Below are positions 9,488-17,894 of a DNA stretch of 64,000 nt, in pieces. Source of the stretch: Sphingomonas aliaeris (GTDB taxonomy: Bacteria > Pseudomonadota > Alphaproteobacteria > Sphingomonadales > Sphingomonadaceae); NCBI RefSeq assembly GCF_016743815.1, contig NZ_CP061035.1, positions 126,501 to 190,500 of the forward strand, written 5' to 3'. The translations under genes and the position numbers were made by a program. Position 1 is the stretch's first letter. Each line of letters starts with the position of its first letter. The notes under the pieces are model-generated. The model made no database searches. It saw only the letters and a list, made by a program, of their open reading frames with translations, and was not told the DNA's origin.

Positions 9488-10560
9488 GGCTGGGGAGCTC
9501 CGGCAAGGATCGCCTGCCAGTCGCGCAGGAAGCGCTGGCGGGTGATGCGGTCAAGGTGGACGAGCAGTTGAGGCCCGACGCGGATGGGACGAGATTGTGG
9601 TATTGGCAGGCGGCGAGCGGCAACGTCGAGGCGCACCGGCCAAAGGCTTCGCGCGGCGAGCAGGACTTGCCCCCGCCGGGACAGCAGAAAATCGAGGAAC
9701 AGCTTAGCGCTAGCGGGCGCGCGGGCATCGCGAGCGATGAACGCGATGCGCGACGTCACAATAGTATAGTCGGTCGGAAGCACGACGCCGAGACGGCGAT
9801 CGCGCTTTGCCTGTTCCAGTGCATACGATCCGATGACGTTATAGGCGATCGCCTGCTTCCCCGTGGCGACGGCGGCAAGCATCGGTTCGGTTCTCGCCTG
9901 CAATACAGGCTTGGTCGCGGCGATGGCGCGCAGTAGTGCGCGCGTATCGCGGGTGATCGCAAGGTCTTCTGCCAGATAGAGATAACCGACATTGGAGCGA
10001 GCGGGATCGAAGGTTGTGACCTTACCGGTGAACGCGGCGCGACGCACCCGCAGCATTCTCTCCAGCGCGACATGGCTGCGCGGCATGGACGCATCTGGGA
10101 TCAGGCGCCGATTGTAGACGATGCCGATTGGCTCGGCGGTGACGCCGTAGCCCATGTTCTTCCACACCGCCTGCGAAGGCAGTGCGGGCTTTTCCGGGCT
10201 TGCGTAGCTTTGCGCATAGCCGTCGTTGATCAGCTTGACCTGCAACGCCATTGCCGACGACCAGACGAGATCCGCGGACGGACGTTTGGCGCGCGTTTCG
10301 GATACCAGCCGGCGATAGATATCGAGCGAGCCGAGATCGGCATAGCGCACCGCGATGCCGGGATAGGTGCGGCGGAACGCCGCGACGACACCGACCAGTT
10401 CCGCGCGGTCTGCATTGCCGTAGATCGTCAGGCCGCCCTCGGTGCGCGCTGCAGCGATCAGTGTGTCGTACGACCGCGGATATCCCGCCGGCCGCATCTG
10501 CGCATGCGCTGGCAGCGCTGCCACCTGCGCGGCTGCCATCAGAAATAGGACAGACCTCAT
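9484..10560 (-). CDS. Periplasmic solute-binding protein (ABC type, PBP2 fold)
   Basis: A 358-residue exported binding protein with a signal peptide ending AHAQ at residue 21. Seen: TLIAAARTEGGLTIYGNAD and ADLVWSSAM, as in iron(III)/carboxylate-binding proteins of the type II periplasmic fold; KLFLDFLLSRRGQ near the C-terminus is also typical. No permease or ATPase gene accompanies it. In TctDE-type loci a periplasmic binding protein can present the ligand to the sensor kinase, and its position, first gene of the transporter operon and divergent from tctD, fits that role (inference). AGAGGAG precedes the ATG by 6 nt. Confidence 0.85.
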   Translation of the reverse strand: MRSVLFLMAAAQVAALPAHAQMRPAGYPRSYDTLIAAARTEGGLTIYGNADRAELVGVVAAFRRTYPGIAVRYADLGSLDIYRRLVSETRAKRPSADLVWSSAMALQVKLINDGYAQSYASPEKPALPSQAVWKNMGYGVTAEPIGIVYNRRLIPDASMPRSHVALERMLRVRRAAFTGKVTTFDPARSNVGYLYLAEDLAITRDTRALLRAIAATKPVLQARTEPMLAAVATGKQAIAYNVIGSYALEQAKRDRRLGVVLPTDYTIVTSRIAFIARDARAPASAKLFLDFLLSRRGQVLLAARSLWPVRLDVAARRLPIPQSRPIRVGPQLLVHLDRITRQRFLRDWQAILAGAPQP

Positions 10561-10655
10561 CCCGGCTCCTCTCGCTTTTCCGCTTCTATGATCGGATAAG
10601 CTGCGCCTGTGAGATACACTTCGATCCTGTCAGCAACCTTTCACCGGATCCGTCT
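10561..10655. promoter_or_regulatory. Divergent promoter region between the uptake operon and tctD
   Basis: Ninety-five bases separate the binding-protein ATG (minus strand) from the response-regulator ATG (plus strand). Both transcription units of the tricarboxylate locus must start here or be served from here, so it is the expected TctD binding region. I see no long perfect repeat; GGAT elements recur (CGGATAAG, CCGGATCC) without clear symmetry. Confidence 0.5.
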
Positions 10656-11321
10656 ATGCGTATCCTGATGGTGGAGGACGATGCCGCACTGGCGCGCAGT
10701 ATCGCAGCGCTGCTGCGCGCGGGCGGTCATGCGGTGGATCACACGGCGAGTGGCGAGGAGACGCTCGCGTTAGTATCGGGCGAACCCTACGCTCTTCTAA
10801 TACTCGACGTTGGTCTGCCGGACATCGACGGCTTCACCGTGCTGGAACGATTGCGGCGGCGCGGGGAAAAGGTGCCGGTGCTGATGCTGACCGCGCGCGA
10901 CGCGCTCGACGACCGGGTGCGCGGGCTGGATCTTGGTGCCGATGATTATCTGCGCAAGCCGTTCGAACCCAGCGAACTGGAGGCGCGAGTGCGTGCACTA
11001 GGCCGCCGGCGGGGCGGCGATCCAGCGGCGGTTGTGACGATAGGCGCACTGGTTCTCAACCGCTCGTCTGGACAGGCGGAGATTGCCGGCCGGATACTTG
11101 ACCTGCGGCGCCGTGAATATGCGGTGCTCGACACGCTTGCGACGCGGGCAGGACAGGTGGTGGCGCGTGAACTGCTACTGGCGGAGGTATTCGGTTACGA
11201 CGAGCCGGTCGGACCGAATGCGATCGAGGTCAACGTCACACGCCTGCGCGGCAAGCTAGCGCCGGACGGCCCGCAGATCCGCACCATCCGCGGGGTCGGC
11301 TACCTTCTTGACCCAGAATGA
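10656..11321 (+). CDS. tctD: TctD-like OmpR-family response regulator
   Basis: A 221-residue DNA-binding response regulator. The receiver domain (1-115) has the acidic pair ED(7-9), phosphoacceptor Asp51 (LILDVGLP), Thr79 (MLTARD) and Lys101 (YLRKPF). The OmpR-type winged helix (about 125-220) ends with TIRGVGYLLDPE. An open frame extends far upstream, but the receiver begins exactly at ATG 10656. It overlaps the kinase gene by 4 nt (ATGA). It is likely to activate the divergent porin/CitMHS operon in response to external tricarboxylates, as TctD does in other proteobacteria; the symbol rests on context and family. Confidence 0.85.
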   Translation: MRILMVEDDAALARSIAALLRAGGHAVDHTASGEETLALVSGEPYALLILDVGLPDIDGFTVLERLRRRGEKVPVLMLTARDALDDRVRGLDLGADDYLRKPFEPSELEARVRALGRRRGGDPAAVVTIGALVLNRSSGQAEIAGRILDLRRREYAVLDTLATRAGQVVARELLLAEVFGYDEPVGPNAIEVNVTRLRGKLAPDGPQIRTIRGVGYLLDPE

Positions 11322-12736
11322 CGCAGCCCCGTTCGATCGCCTTGCGCACGCGACTGCTGGTTGCGATGCTCGGGCCGCTACTGGCAGTGGCGATACTGCT
11401 GGGAATAGCTGGTGCGGCGCTGATCGCCGATGTCGTTCGTCGCACCAACGATCGCGTGCTTGGAGGCGCCTTGGGTGCGATTGCTGAGACGGTACAGGTT
11501 GAGCGCGGCGAGGTGACGCTCGACCTGCCGCCCGCGGCCTTTGGTATGCTGGAGAAAAACGAGCGGGACAACGTCTACTACCGCATTGCGGTGGGGTCTG
11601 ACCTTCTCACGGGCTACCAAGATTTGCCTGCGCCGGTGCCAAATGAATTGGCGGTTGACCAGCCGCGCTTCCGTTTTGCGGTGTATCGTGGGCAGCAGAT
11701 CCGCATCGCAGAGGTGCGTCGTTCCCTGCCGGCAATCGATCGTCCTGTCGTCGTGCAAGTCGCCGAAACGCTTGACGGACGCGGGGCCCTCGTCCGTCGT
11801 CTAATGACAGCATTGCTGGTCGGAGAGCTGGCTCTTGTAGGAATAGCCATCGTGCTGCTCCGTCCCGCTTTAGGTTGGAGCCTCCGCCCGCTCGCAAAAT
11901 TGCGAGGCGCAGTCGAGGCTCGTCGAGGCCCCGCCGCACCTGACCTGTCGCCCATCGATGCGGGACCGCTTCCGTTCGAACTTCGCCCGCTTGCCGATGC
12001 GTTCGACCGTCTCCTTGCTCAGCTTGATACCGCCACCGCAGGCACCCGTCGTTTTACCGCCGACGCGTCACATCAGATGCGTACGCCACTGTCGGTGTTA
12101 AAAGTACAGATCGAGCTCGCGCGCCGTGGATCGCATGAGGCGTTAGACGAAATCGCTACGGCCGTGGCTCGGCTGGAAAGGCTTTTGGTGCAGCTGCTCG
12201 CCCTCGCCCGTGCGGAAGAAGCAGGTGTTTCTCCGCCACTGGAACGCGTCGATCTACGGGAGGTGGCAGTCCGGGTTATCAGCCGTCGCATCGGGGAGGC
12301 GATCGCTGCAGGCGTCGAACTGCAGCTCGATGCACCGGACACAGCGGTGTCGGTAACAGGGCATCGTACGTTGCTGGTCGAGATACTGAGCAACCTCATC
12401 GACAACGGGATTCGATATAATCGGCGCGGTGGCGCGGTGACGGTCGCGATGGGACACCAAGACGGCGCGACGATATTATCGGTGCGCGACGACGGCCCTG
12501 GTATCGCCGTGGGCGATCGGGAGCGGGTATTCGACCGTTTTGTCCGGCTCCGGCCCGCGGACGGTATAGACGGAAGCGGGCTGGGCTTCGCGGTCGTCCG
12601 CTCGGCGGCGGTACGCATGGGCGCGACGGTGTCGCTGGACGACGCCTCGCCTGGGTTGGTGGTACGGCTTCGATTCCGAACGGAAGAGGGTGCACTATCA
12701 ACCCAATTGCGCCAAATGGTAGGACCGGCAAGGTAA
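11318..12736 (+). CDS. tctE: TctE-like sensor histidine kinase
   Basis: A 472-residue membrane sensor kinase. Two transmembrane helices (about 13-37 and 162-184) enclose a periplasmic sensor domain of about 125 residues, of the type found in TctE. A dimerisation/phosphoacceptor helix carries His252 (ADASHQMRTPL). The ATPase domain shows the N box (NLIDNGIRYN), G1 (DDGPGI) and G2 (GSGLGFAVV). It is co-transcribed with tctD. It probably senses tricarboxylates directly or through the divergently encoded binding protein. Confidence 0.88.
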   Translation: MTQPRSIALRTRLLVAMLGPLLAVAILLGIAGAALIADVVRRTNDRVLGGALGAIAETVQVERGEVTLDLPPAAFGMLEKNERDNVYYRIAVGSDLLTGYQDLPAPVPNELAVDQPRFRFAVYRGQQIRIAEVRRSLPAIDRPVVVQVAETLDGRGALVRRLMTALLVGELALVGIAIVLLRPALGWSLRPLAKLRGAVEARRGPAAPDLSPIDAGPLPFELRPLADAFDRLLAQLDTATAGTRRFTADASHQMRTPLSVLKVQIELARRGSHEALDEIATAVARLERLLVQLLALARAEEAGVSPPLERVDLREVAVRVISRRIGEAIAAGVELQLDAPDTAVSVTGHRTLLVEILSNLIDNGIRYNRRGGAVTVAMGHQDGATILSVRDDGPGIAVGDRERVFDRFVRLRPADGIDGSGLGFAVVRSAAVRMGATVSLDDASPGLVVRLRFRTEEGALSTQLRQMVGPAR

Positions 12737-13132
12737 GGCAAATTGAATGCCTGCCAGCAACTGAACCAGAACTCTCCTCAGTACCATAGAGGTTCGATTT
12801 CGCCGGCATGATCACGCGTTCCCCGGCAGGGACGTCGCATGATGAGACCATGCGAGGTTCTTGCCAGTAACACTGGAATCTATATGAACCTTTCTTGAGC
12901 CAAATGGTAGGAGATTGGGAGATGTTCCTTTGGTTCGATCTTGGGATCGCCAGCGTCCTTTCGAGCGCCGACTCCAACGTACATTCCTTGCAGAGCTTAC
13001 GCGCGCGAACACCCATTCAAGCCGTCGGGGCGCCCATTTTGCCAATCGAGGCTAGCCTCCTCACCTGACCGAGCGGCTGGTTTCAAATGCGGCCTCGACT
13101 GTGCTGAATGACCGACTTTGGGTCTTCCTGCC
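12737..13132. other. Gene-free stretch with a 13-bp direct repeat
   Basis: No supported gene is seen between tctE and the leftward TfoX-like gene. The 13-mer CCAAATGGTAGGA occurs twice, at 12712-12724 (inside the end of tctE) and at 12900-12912. There is no clear terminator for tctE. Open frames here are arginine-rich and have no recognisable domain. Confidence 0.4.
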
Positions 13133-13474
13133 TCAAGTGCTACCTACTGGTTTCGGCTTTCGCGGCTTAGGTGTAGGCAGCTCGGCCGCCGTGAGGCGCA
13201 GCAGCTCGCTAAGCCATTCGGCATCGTCCCAACGATCGGCCGCGATGAGCATCTGCGGTTTGGCACCTGGATAAGGCGGCGAGTCCGACACCGGTTCGGC
13301 ATGGGCACGGCCCGACACCGTCGGCTTGACGAAGAGCTGATCGTCGCACACCGAGCCGATCATCTTACCGTCGACGTAGACGCCGTATTCGCCGAACATC
13401 GGCTTGGCTGCGACCACGCCAGCGCGCGTCGCCTGTCCAAGTAGGAAATCGATTGTTCGTTGCTGCGTCGCCAT
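13133..13474 (-). CDS. TfoX/Sxy N-terminal-domain protein
   Basis: A 113-residue protein consisting of the TfoX N-terminal domain: KPMFGEYGVYVDGKMIG, then LFVKPT and a C-terminal helix. In gammaproteobacteria full-length TfoX/Sxy regulates competence, but stand-alone N-terminal domains are common in other bacteria and have no settled function. No C-terminal domain is present and no competence gene is nearby. Its tail is rich in Pro and Lys (PTPKPRKPKP), suggesting a flexible, basic end. Confidence 0.85.
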   Translation of the reverse strand: MATQQRTIDFLLGQATRAGVVAAKPMFGEYGVYVDGKMIGSVCDDQLFVKPTVSGRAHAEPVSDSPPYPGAKPQMLIAADRWDDAEWLSELLRLTAAELPTPKPRKPKPVGST

Positions 13475-13759
13475 ACAGCGAACCTAACAGACAAGCCTCG
13501 CCGCGGGCAACGGACCGAACATGGTCTGCATCGTTGACCGCGCTGAGCGAGGGGCCGGCTTTCCTGAAAGGTCGAAGTGCCGCTGAACAGCCGATCGTGG
13601 GCCTCGTAGGACGAAGTGTCAGCTCTAGGCGGTAGGATATTCAGAAGCCTCGCTGGAAGGCGAACGTAAATCGATACGATGGTGGCGTGCTGCCCAGGGG
13701 ACGGACATCTTGGGCTGGCGTGGCCTTGGTCAGCGTCAGACTACCGTCCGCTAGAACCT

Positions 13760-14332
13760 TTATCTGCCGAGCTTGCCCAATATGTCATTCAGGACATTAC
13801 CGCCTCCGCTGCCGCCGCCAAGTAATCCCCCCAGTATCCCGCCCGGCCCGCCGCTGCCTGCGCTGGCGCCGCCTCCAAGCACGCTTCCCAAGATACCCTC
13901 GAGTCCACCCCCGGTCTCGTTGTTGCCCCCCGATTGCTTGGCAAGGTAGCCCGCGACGAGCATCGCCAGCAGCGGCAACATCTTCTTCAACAAGTCGGGC
14001 GAAAGACCGGTCTTTCCCGCGGCGTCGGACGCGACTGCACGGCTGGTCTCCTTCGTACCAAAGATCTGGCCCAACACATCGTTACCTGGGCTTGGATCGG
14101 TTGGTGCCGGGTTGGTAACCTGGTTCAACAAATCTCCGCCGCCAAGCCCGGCAAGGATGCCGGCCAAACCACCAAAACCGCTCGGATGCACTCCGGCCTG
14201 GTTCTGCATTCCGCTCAACACTGCGGGAAGTAAGGCGGCCATGCCAGACTGAGCCGTGCTATCGTCGACGTTCAGTTCTCGCGCGACCGCGCTGATGCCG
14301 CCATCGGCTTGCAATGCCTTTAGGATGTCCAT
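13760..14332 (-). CDS. DUF937 (YidB-like) protein
   Basis: A 190-residue protein. The N-terminal part (about 5-130) contains the DUF937 pattern of repeated helices: LNVDDSTAQSGMAALLPAVL, GGDLLNQV, VLGQIFG, AGKTGLSPDLLKKMLPLLAMLV. The C-terminal 60 residues are very glycine-rich (GGLLGGGSGGG) and low in complexity. The role of the family is unknown. GGGAG lies 6 nt before the ATG. It appears monocistronic. Confidence 0.8.
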   Translation of the reverse strand: MDILKALQADGGISAVARELNVDDSTAQSGMAALLPAVLSGMQNQAGVHPSGFGGLAGILAGLGGGDLLNQVTNPAPTDPSPGNDVLGQIFGTKETSRAVASDAAGKTGLSPDLLKKMLPLLAMLVAGYLAKQSGGNNETGGGLEGILGSVLGGGASAGSGGPGGILGGLLGGGSGGGNVLNDILGKLGR

Positions 14333-14478
14333 GTTCTTCTCCCGGTTTGACGGTCAACGCTTCGGGTCGACTTGTTGTGCCGCTTTGTCCGAGGCCCGGC
14401 GAATGTCCTCGCTACGCTAGGCCGACGAGCGAGGTGGGTCTATCGAACACCGATACTCATCGACGAAACCCGCTATCA

Positions 14479-14516
14479 AGCAAAAGAGCGTCCGAGTTTC
14501 CTCGAACGCCCTCTTT
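14479..14516 (-). terminator. Probable intrinsic terminator of the small lipoprotein gene
   Basis: AAAGAGCGTCCGAG (14483-14496) pairs with CTCGAACGCCCTCTTT (14501-14516) apart from a 2-nt bulge and one mismatch, with a TTTC loop. On the minus strand the hairpin ends in TTTT and lies about 50 nt beyond the stop of the leftward lipoprotein gene. The T-run partly overlaps the stem, so efficiency is uncertain. Confidence 0.5.
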
Positions 14517-14565
14517 CAACAAGCCGCTTGGGAGCAACCTTTTATGTATCTAGGCCCCGAGTTCC

Positions 14566-14835
14566 TTAAATACCATTAGAGAGGTTGGTATCCGCGTCAT
14601 TGGTGCGCATGTCGTCGGCTTGATTCTGCCCGGTTGCCCTAACGGCTTCCGCGGTGTTCTCCAGGGTGGCTTCGGCTGCCGCATTGCTGGTGTCATCGGC
14701 CGCGTCTTCCAGGTTATCGGCGACGGCCTCCGTGTTCGACTCGATGTTATCCGCAGCCTGTTCACGCGGGCTGGAGTTGCACGCGGCCAGAGACATTAGA
14801 CCCGTGGCGACGGCGAATACGAAGATCTTCTTCAT
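14566..14835 (-). CDS. Small lipoprotein, acidic and alanine-rich
   Basis: An 89-residue protein with a lipoprotein signal: MKKIFVFAVATGLMSLAAC, where Cys19 would be lipidated. The mature part is hydrophilic and acidic, with a repeated Asn/Ala/Asp/Glu pattern (NIESNTEAVADNLEDAADD) predicted to be helical, reminiscent of entericidin or Lpp-like small lipoproteins. The start at 14835 is chosen for the signal peptide. The function is unknown; an envelope stress role is only a guess. Confidence 0.7.
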   Translation of the reverse strand: MKKIFVFAVATGLMSLAACNSSPREQAADNIESNTEAVADNLEDAADDTSNAAAEATLENTAEAVRATGQNQADDMRTNDADTNLSNGI

Positions 14836-15146
14836 TATGAACCCCTTGTTATGGAAATGTACGGATACACCAACTGTTGTCGAGTTCAACGCGCACTGAT
14901 TTCAGAGCCGCACGAACTCGAACCCGGTATCCGAAAACCCGCTTCGTCTTGATCGTGACCGTCGAGCCGACAGCCGCGAAAAAGCCCCGAGCCGATCTCA
15001 TCGACGTGGCGCCGTCTCGGTAAGGCACGCCAACATCGATCGCGCGAAGACCGGCCTTCCTGAAACACGGATGTCGAATCTGAACAAAGTGCGCACCGCA
15101 GGTATTGTTCATCGTATGTATAAAACGGGCCGCAAGGAGACCCGAC

Positions 15147-15452
15147 ATCCCTCACGCCAGCAATATCGTCTTATGCGCAGGCCCGGATAGCCCGCACGCC
15201 TTCGATATCATTCCCCTCCTGCCGAGGAACGGCGCGCTCGATGCGCGTTGCCCGGTCTGCCGCGGCCACGGGCAGTGGAATATGGAAATCGATCTTGTAA
15301 GCTTCCGTTGCAAACGGGCGATCTGCGATCAGTGTCATGGAGCGGGATGGATCGAGACCGGGAATGATTCCGTCGGCCACCCGGATATCGTCATGACGGC
15401 CGACGGCCATCCGCAGTGGATCGTTGCGTTCGACGCACCGTCGACCGGTTGA
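15147..15452 (+). CDS. Small protein with two CxxC zinc motifs
   Basis: About 101 residues with CPVCRGHG and CDQCHGAGW separated by some 25 residues, a DnaJ-like zinc-binding arrangement, followed by a short tail ending in WIVAFDAP. No J domain is present. The product is unknown. The start is problematic: the open frame begins at TTG 15105, but the only good ribosome binding site, AAGGAGA at 15134-15140, lies 6 nt before an in-frame ATC at 15147 and no ATG, GTG or TTG follows at a normal distance. I give the ATC position; TTG 15105 is the conventional alternative. Confidence 0.6.
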   Translation: MPHASNIVLCAGPDSPHAFDIIPLLPRNGALDARCPVCRGHGQWNMEIDLVSFRCKRAICDQCHGAGWIETGNDSVGHPDIVMTADGHPQWIVAFDAPSTG

Positions 15453-15671
15453 AAAGATAGCCTGACAAAGAGAGCTCTGCATTTCGTGTCGGCGGGGTCA
15501 ATGTGCTTCGCGGCCTCCGCGTTTTCGCCCGAGAGGCCTAAGTTCGCCGAAGTTGTTGCCTCGAGGACTGCGGGGAGACTTCCGTGGGCCTTCGAGAGCG
15601 CTATATTTATCAGGTAGACGATGGGAGCTGATGTATCTCCTGTCCTATTGTGGTTGATACCGAGTTTAAGA

Positions 15672-16172
15672 TTATCTTGCCGCTGTCGCCTCGATCTCGA
15701 CCAGAAAGGCCGGGCCGGCTAGCGCGGCAACCTGTATCGTCGATCGGGCGACCGTGCCCGGGTTTTCCGTGGTTCCGAAAAACTGCTTGAAGCCGTCGTT
15801 CATGCCCGCGAAATCCATTTTCCCACCGAGTTTCGGATCGCCGGCGACGAACACGGTCAGCTTGATGATGTCGCTCATCGCATATCCGTGCTGTTTCAAA
15901 ATCGCCTTGATCTTGTTCAACACGCTGATCGTCTGGATCTTTGTGTCGCCAAAGTCGGCCGCCGTCAGCTGCGCCGGGGGGATTTTGCTGGCCGGATCGA
16001 TCGGTGCGGCGAGTTGGCCGCTGAGGTACAGGGTCGTCGCACCGGGCTTTACCGTCACCGACTGCAGGATCAGCCCGGCCGGCGTGTTGGCATGCTTCTC
16101 GACGGTCTGGGCCGTGGCGGGTGTGGTTAGCAATGCAGTGGCGAGGATCGCCGCGTGTAGATTACGGTTCAC
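15672..16172 (-). CDS. Exported RidA-family protein (enamine/imine deaminase fold)
   Basis: A 166-residue RidA/YjgF-type protein with an N-terminal Sec signal peptide ending ATAQ near residue 22. The domain shows LYLSGQLA, QTISVLNKIKAILKQHGY and DIIKLTVFV; the usual arginine region reads VARSTIQVAAL. RidA proteins hydrolyse reactive enamines/imines to keto acids and ammonia and are normally cytosolic; the signal peptide places this one in the periplasm. GTG start at 16172 with GGAGA 7-8 nt upstream. It follows the FAD amine oxidase gene by 56 nt; that enzyme makes imines, which gives a direct functional link. Confidence 0.85.
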   Translation of the reverse strand: MNRNLHAAILATALLTTPATAQTVEKHANTPAGLILQSVTVKPGATTLYLSGQLAAPIDPASKIPPAQLTAADFGDTKIQTISVLNKIKAILKQHGYAMSDIIKLTVFVAGDPKLGGKMDFAGMNDGFKQFFGTTENPGTVARSTIQVAALAGPAFLVEIEATAAR

Positions 16173-16228
16173 GTGTATTCTCCAGTTGAAATATCGGGTC
16201 GCGGCAAGGAACCTATCATAGTCGTCGT

Positions 16229-17833
16229 TCAGGCTGCACGGCTGACGAGCCCCGGTGTGACCAGCGCCTGCGCGGTAACGCGCCGGGCAAGCGCCAGCAC
16301 CTGCGCACGCGCGGAATGGATACCGCCTTCCTGCCATCCGGGAGTCTGGCTGAGCGCCGCCCCTGCAAAATAGACCCGGCCCTCGGGCGCCTGAAGGAAG
16401 CGGAAGGCGCTGGTATCGATATGCCCCTCCTGATGGCCATTGGCGCTGCCCGCATTCCAGTCGGGCCAGGGTCCAAGGCTGTACGGGATCTTGTTCCAGT
16501 TGATCGCGATACCGTTGACCAGATCGGCACCGTGGCCCGGATGGAGCTTGTCGACCACGCCGCGCGTGAAGGCGATCTGTTCGGCGATCGGCCGTTTCTG
16601 GAATTCCTCCGCGTTCGATCCTGCGGAATAGCAGCCGAGCAGCATCCCCCGTTCGCTGTGCAGCCCGGCGGATGGATACCAGACGAGCGTCGTCGGTCCG
16701 CCGACGAACGATATGCCGCCGTAGATCTGCTCCTTCTCCCAGAAGCGCGCGCTTTCGAACGCGACCTTGTTCGAATAGTCATAGACCACGCTTGCGATCG
16801 TCTTCTTGAGCGTGGGTGAAAAATTGGTGTCGATGCGCGCGAGTACCGGGAATGGGATCGTGCAGATCAGATAATCCGCCGCGACCGTCTCGAACGCGCC
16901 GCTCGCCTTGTCGCGATAGATTACTTCGACATCGCCGGAGCGCTGGCGGATCCGCGTCACCTCCGCACCGCGCAGGGCGGGACGCCGCAGCGCATTGTCC
17001 ATCGCGGCGTGGATACGGTCCATCCCGCCGACCGGCTCGAACATCGTCGCCTGCATGTACAGATTGTCTTCGAACAGCGTCATCGGCAGCCGCTGGTTGG
17101 CGAGCAGTTGGTCCAGCGGCATCGCGGTCGACCGGGAAGCGAAAGTGACCCCCGCCCCCGGCGCGGTACCGAAGCCGGAGCGTTCGGTGCCGATGAAGCG
17201 GCCATCCTCCCCCAAATCGCCATACGCCTTCAGAAAAGGCATCAGTTTCTCGCGATCGGCGGCCGTCAATTCGGTATCGAGCGATCCTTTCCCGATCGCT
17301 TTCGCCAGCAGCTCCGCGATCCGGCCGCGCATGTCGTTGATCGCGGTGCGCATCCGGATCTTCGACCCGTCATCGGCCATGACATAGGCCGAGCGGCTGG
17401 AATTCACCTCGACCTCCAGTGGCACGCCGAACTTCTTGGCATAGCCAAGCAGCCCCTGATGAAAACTCGGGATGCGCGCGGGACCGGCGTTGAAATAGAT
17501 GCCGTCCGAGAAGCTCGCGGTCTGGGTCTCCGCGCCGTTCATCTCGATCTTGTCGCCGTCGCGCACCGTCCAGGCGCGCCCGCCGACGCGGGTCCGCGCC
17601 TCCAGCAGCGTTACCAGGAAACCGGCCTGTTCCAGTTCATAGGCGGAAGTGAGCCCCGCAATCCCCGCACCCAGCACGACGACATGCCGCCCCTTGCCCA
17701 GCGTCGGAGTCAGCGCACTCATATCCTGTGCCTGCGCGGTGCCGATAAGGCCGAGCGAGTGCATCGCCCCCAACGTCGCGCCCAGCCCGCCCGCCAGACC
17801 GATCCGACTCAAAACCGTCCTGCGTGTCACCAT
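16229..17833 (-). CDS. Tat-exported flavin monoamine/L-amino-acid oxidase
   Basis: A 534-residue FAD-dependent amine oxidase that would oxidise a primary amine or amino acid to an imine with release of hydrogen peroxide. It has a twin-arginine signal (TRRTVLSRIG, residues 3-12, cleaved near AQAQ at 36), so it folds in the cytosol with FAD and is exported. The dinucleotide-binding motif VVLGAGIAGL lies at 52-61, followed by EARTRVGGR; the C-terminal flavin motif reads VYFAGAALSQTPGWQEG. ATG 17833 has GGAG 8 nt upstream. It is co-directional with the TBDR (61 nt gap) and the exported RidA. Confidence 0.88.
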   Translation of the reverse strand: MVTRRTVLSRIGLAGGLGATLGAMHSLGLIGTAQAQDMSALTPTLGKGRHVVVLGAGIAGLTSAYELEQAGFLVTLLEARTRVGGRAWTVRDGDKIEMNGAETQTASFSDGIYFNAGPARIPSFHQGLLGYAKKFGVPLEVEVNSSRSAYVMADDGSKIRMRTAINDMRGRIAELLAKAIGKGSLDTELTAADREKLMPFLKAYGDLGEDGRFIGTERSGFGTAPGAGVTFASRSTAMPLDQLLANQRLPMTLFEDNLYMQATMFEPVGGMDRIHAAMDNALRRPALRGAEVTRIRQRSGDVEVIYRDKASGAFETVAADYLICTIPFPVLARIDTNFSPTLKKTIASVVYDYSNKVAFESARFWEKEQIYGGISFVGGPTTLVWYPSAGLHSERGMLLGCYSAGSNAEEFQKRPIAEQIAFTRGVVDKLHPGHGADLVNGIAINWNKIPYSLGPWPDWNAGSANGHQEGHIDTSAFRFLQAPEGRVYFAGAALSQTPGWQEGGIHSARAQVLALARRVTAQALVTPGLVSRAA

Positions 17834-17894
17834 GACGTGATCTCCATTCCTGTGATCGTGGAGCCGCGACGCAGTCCGCGCCGCGGCGGCAGCA

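Noticed and set aside
12712..12912. 13-bp direct repeat CCAAATGGTAGGA around the end of tctE
   Set aside because: Only two copies, one inside the tctE coding sequence, no symmetry; probably chance or an old small duplication. No target-site duplication can be tied to an element.
14849..15148. 99-codon minus-strand frame before the zinc-motif gene
   Set aside because: Overlaps the promoter of the lipoprotein gene, has no ribosome binding site and no recognisable motif.
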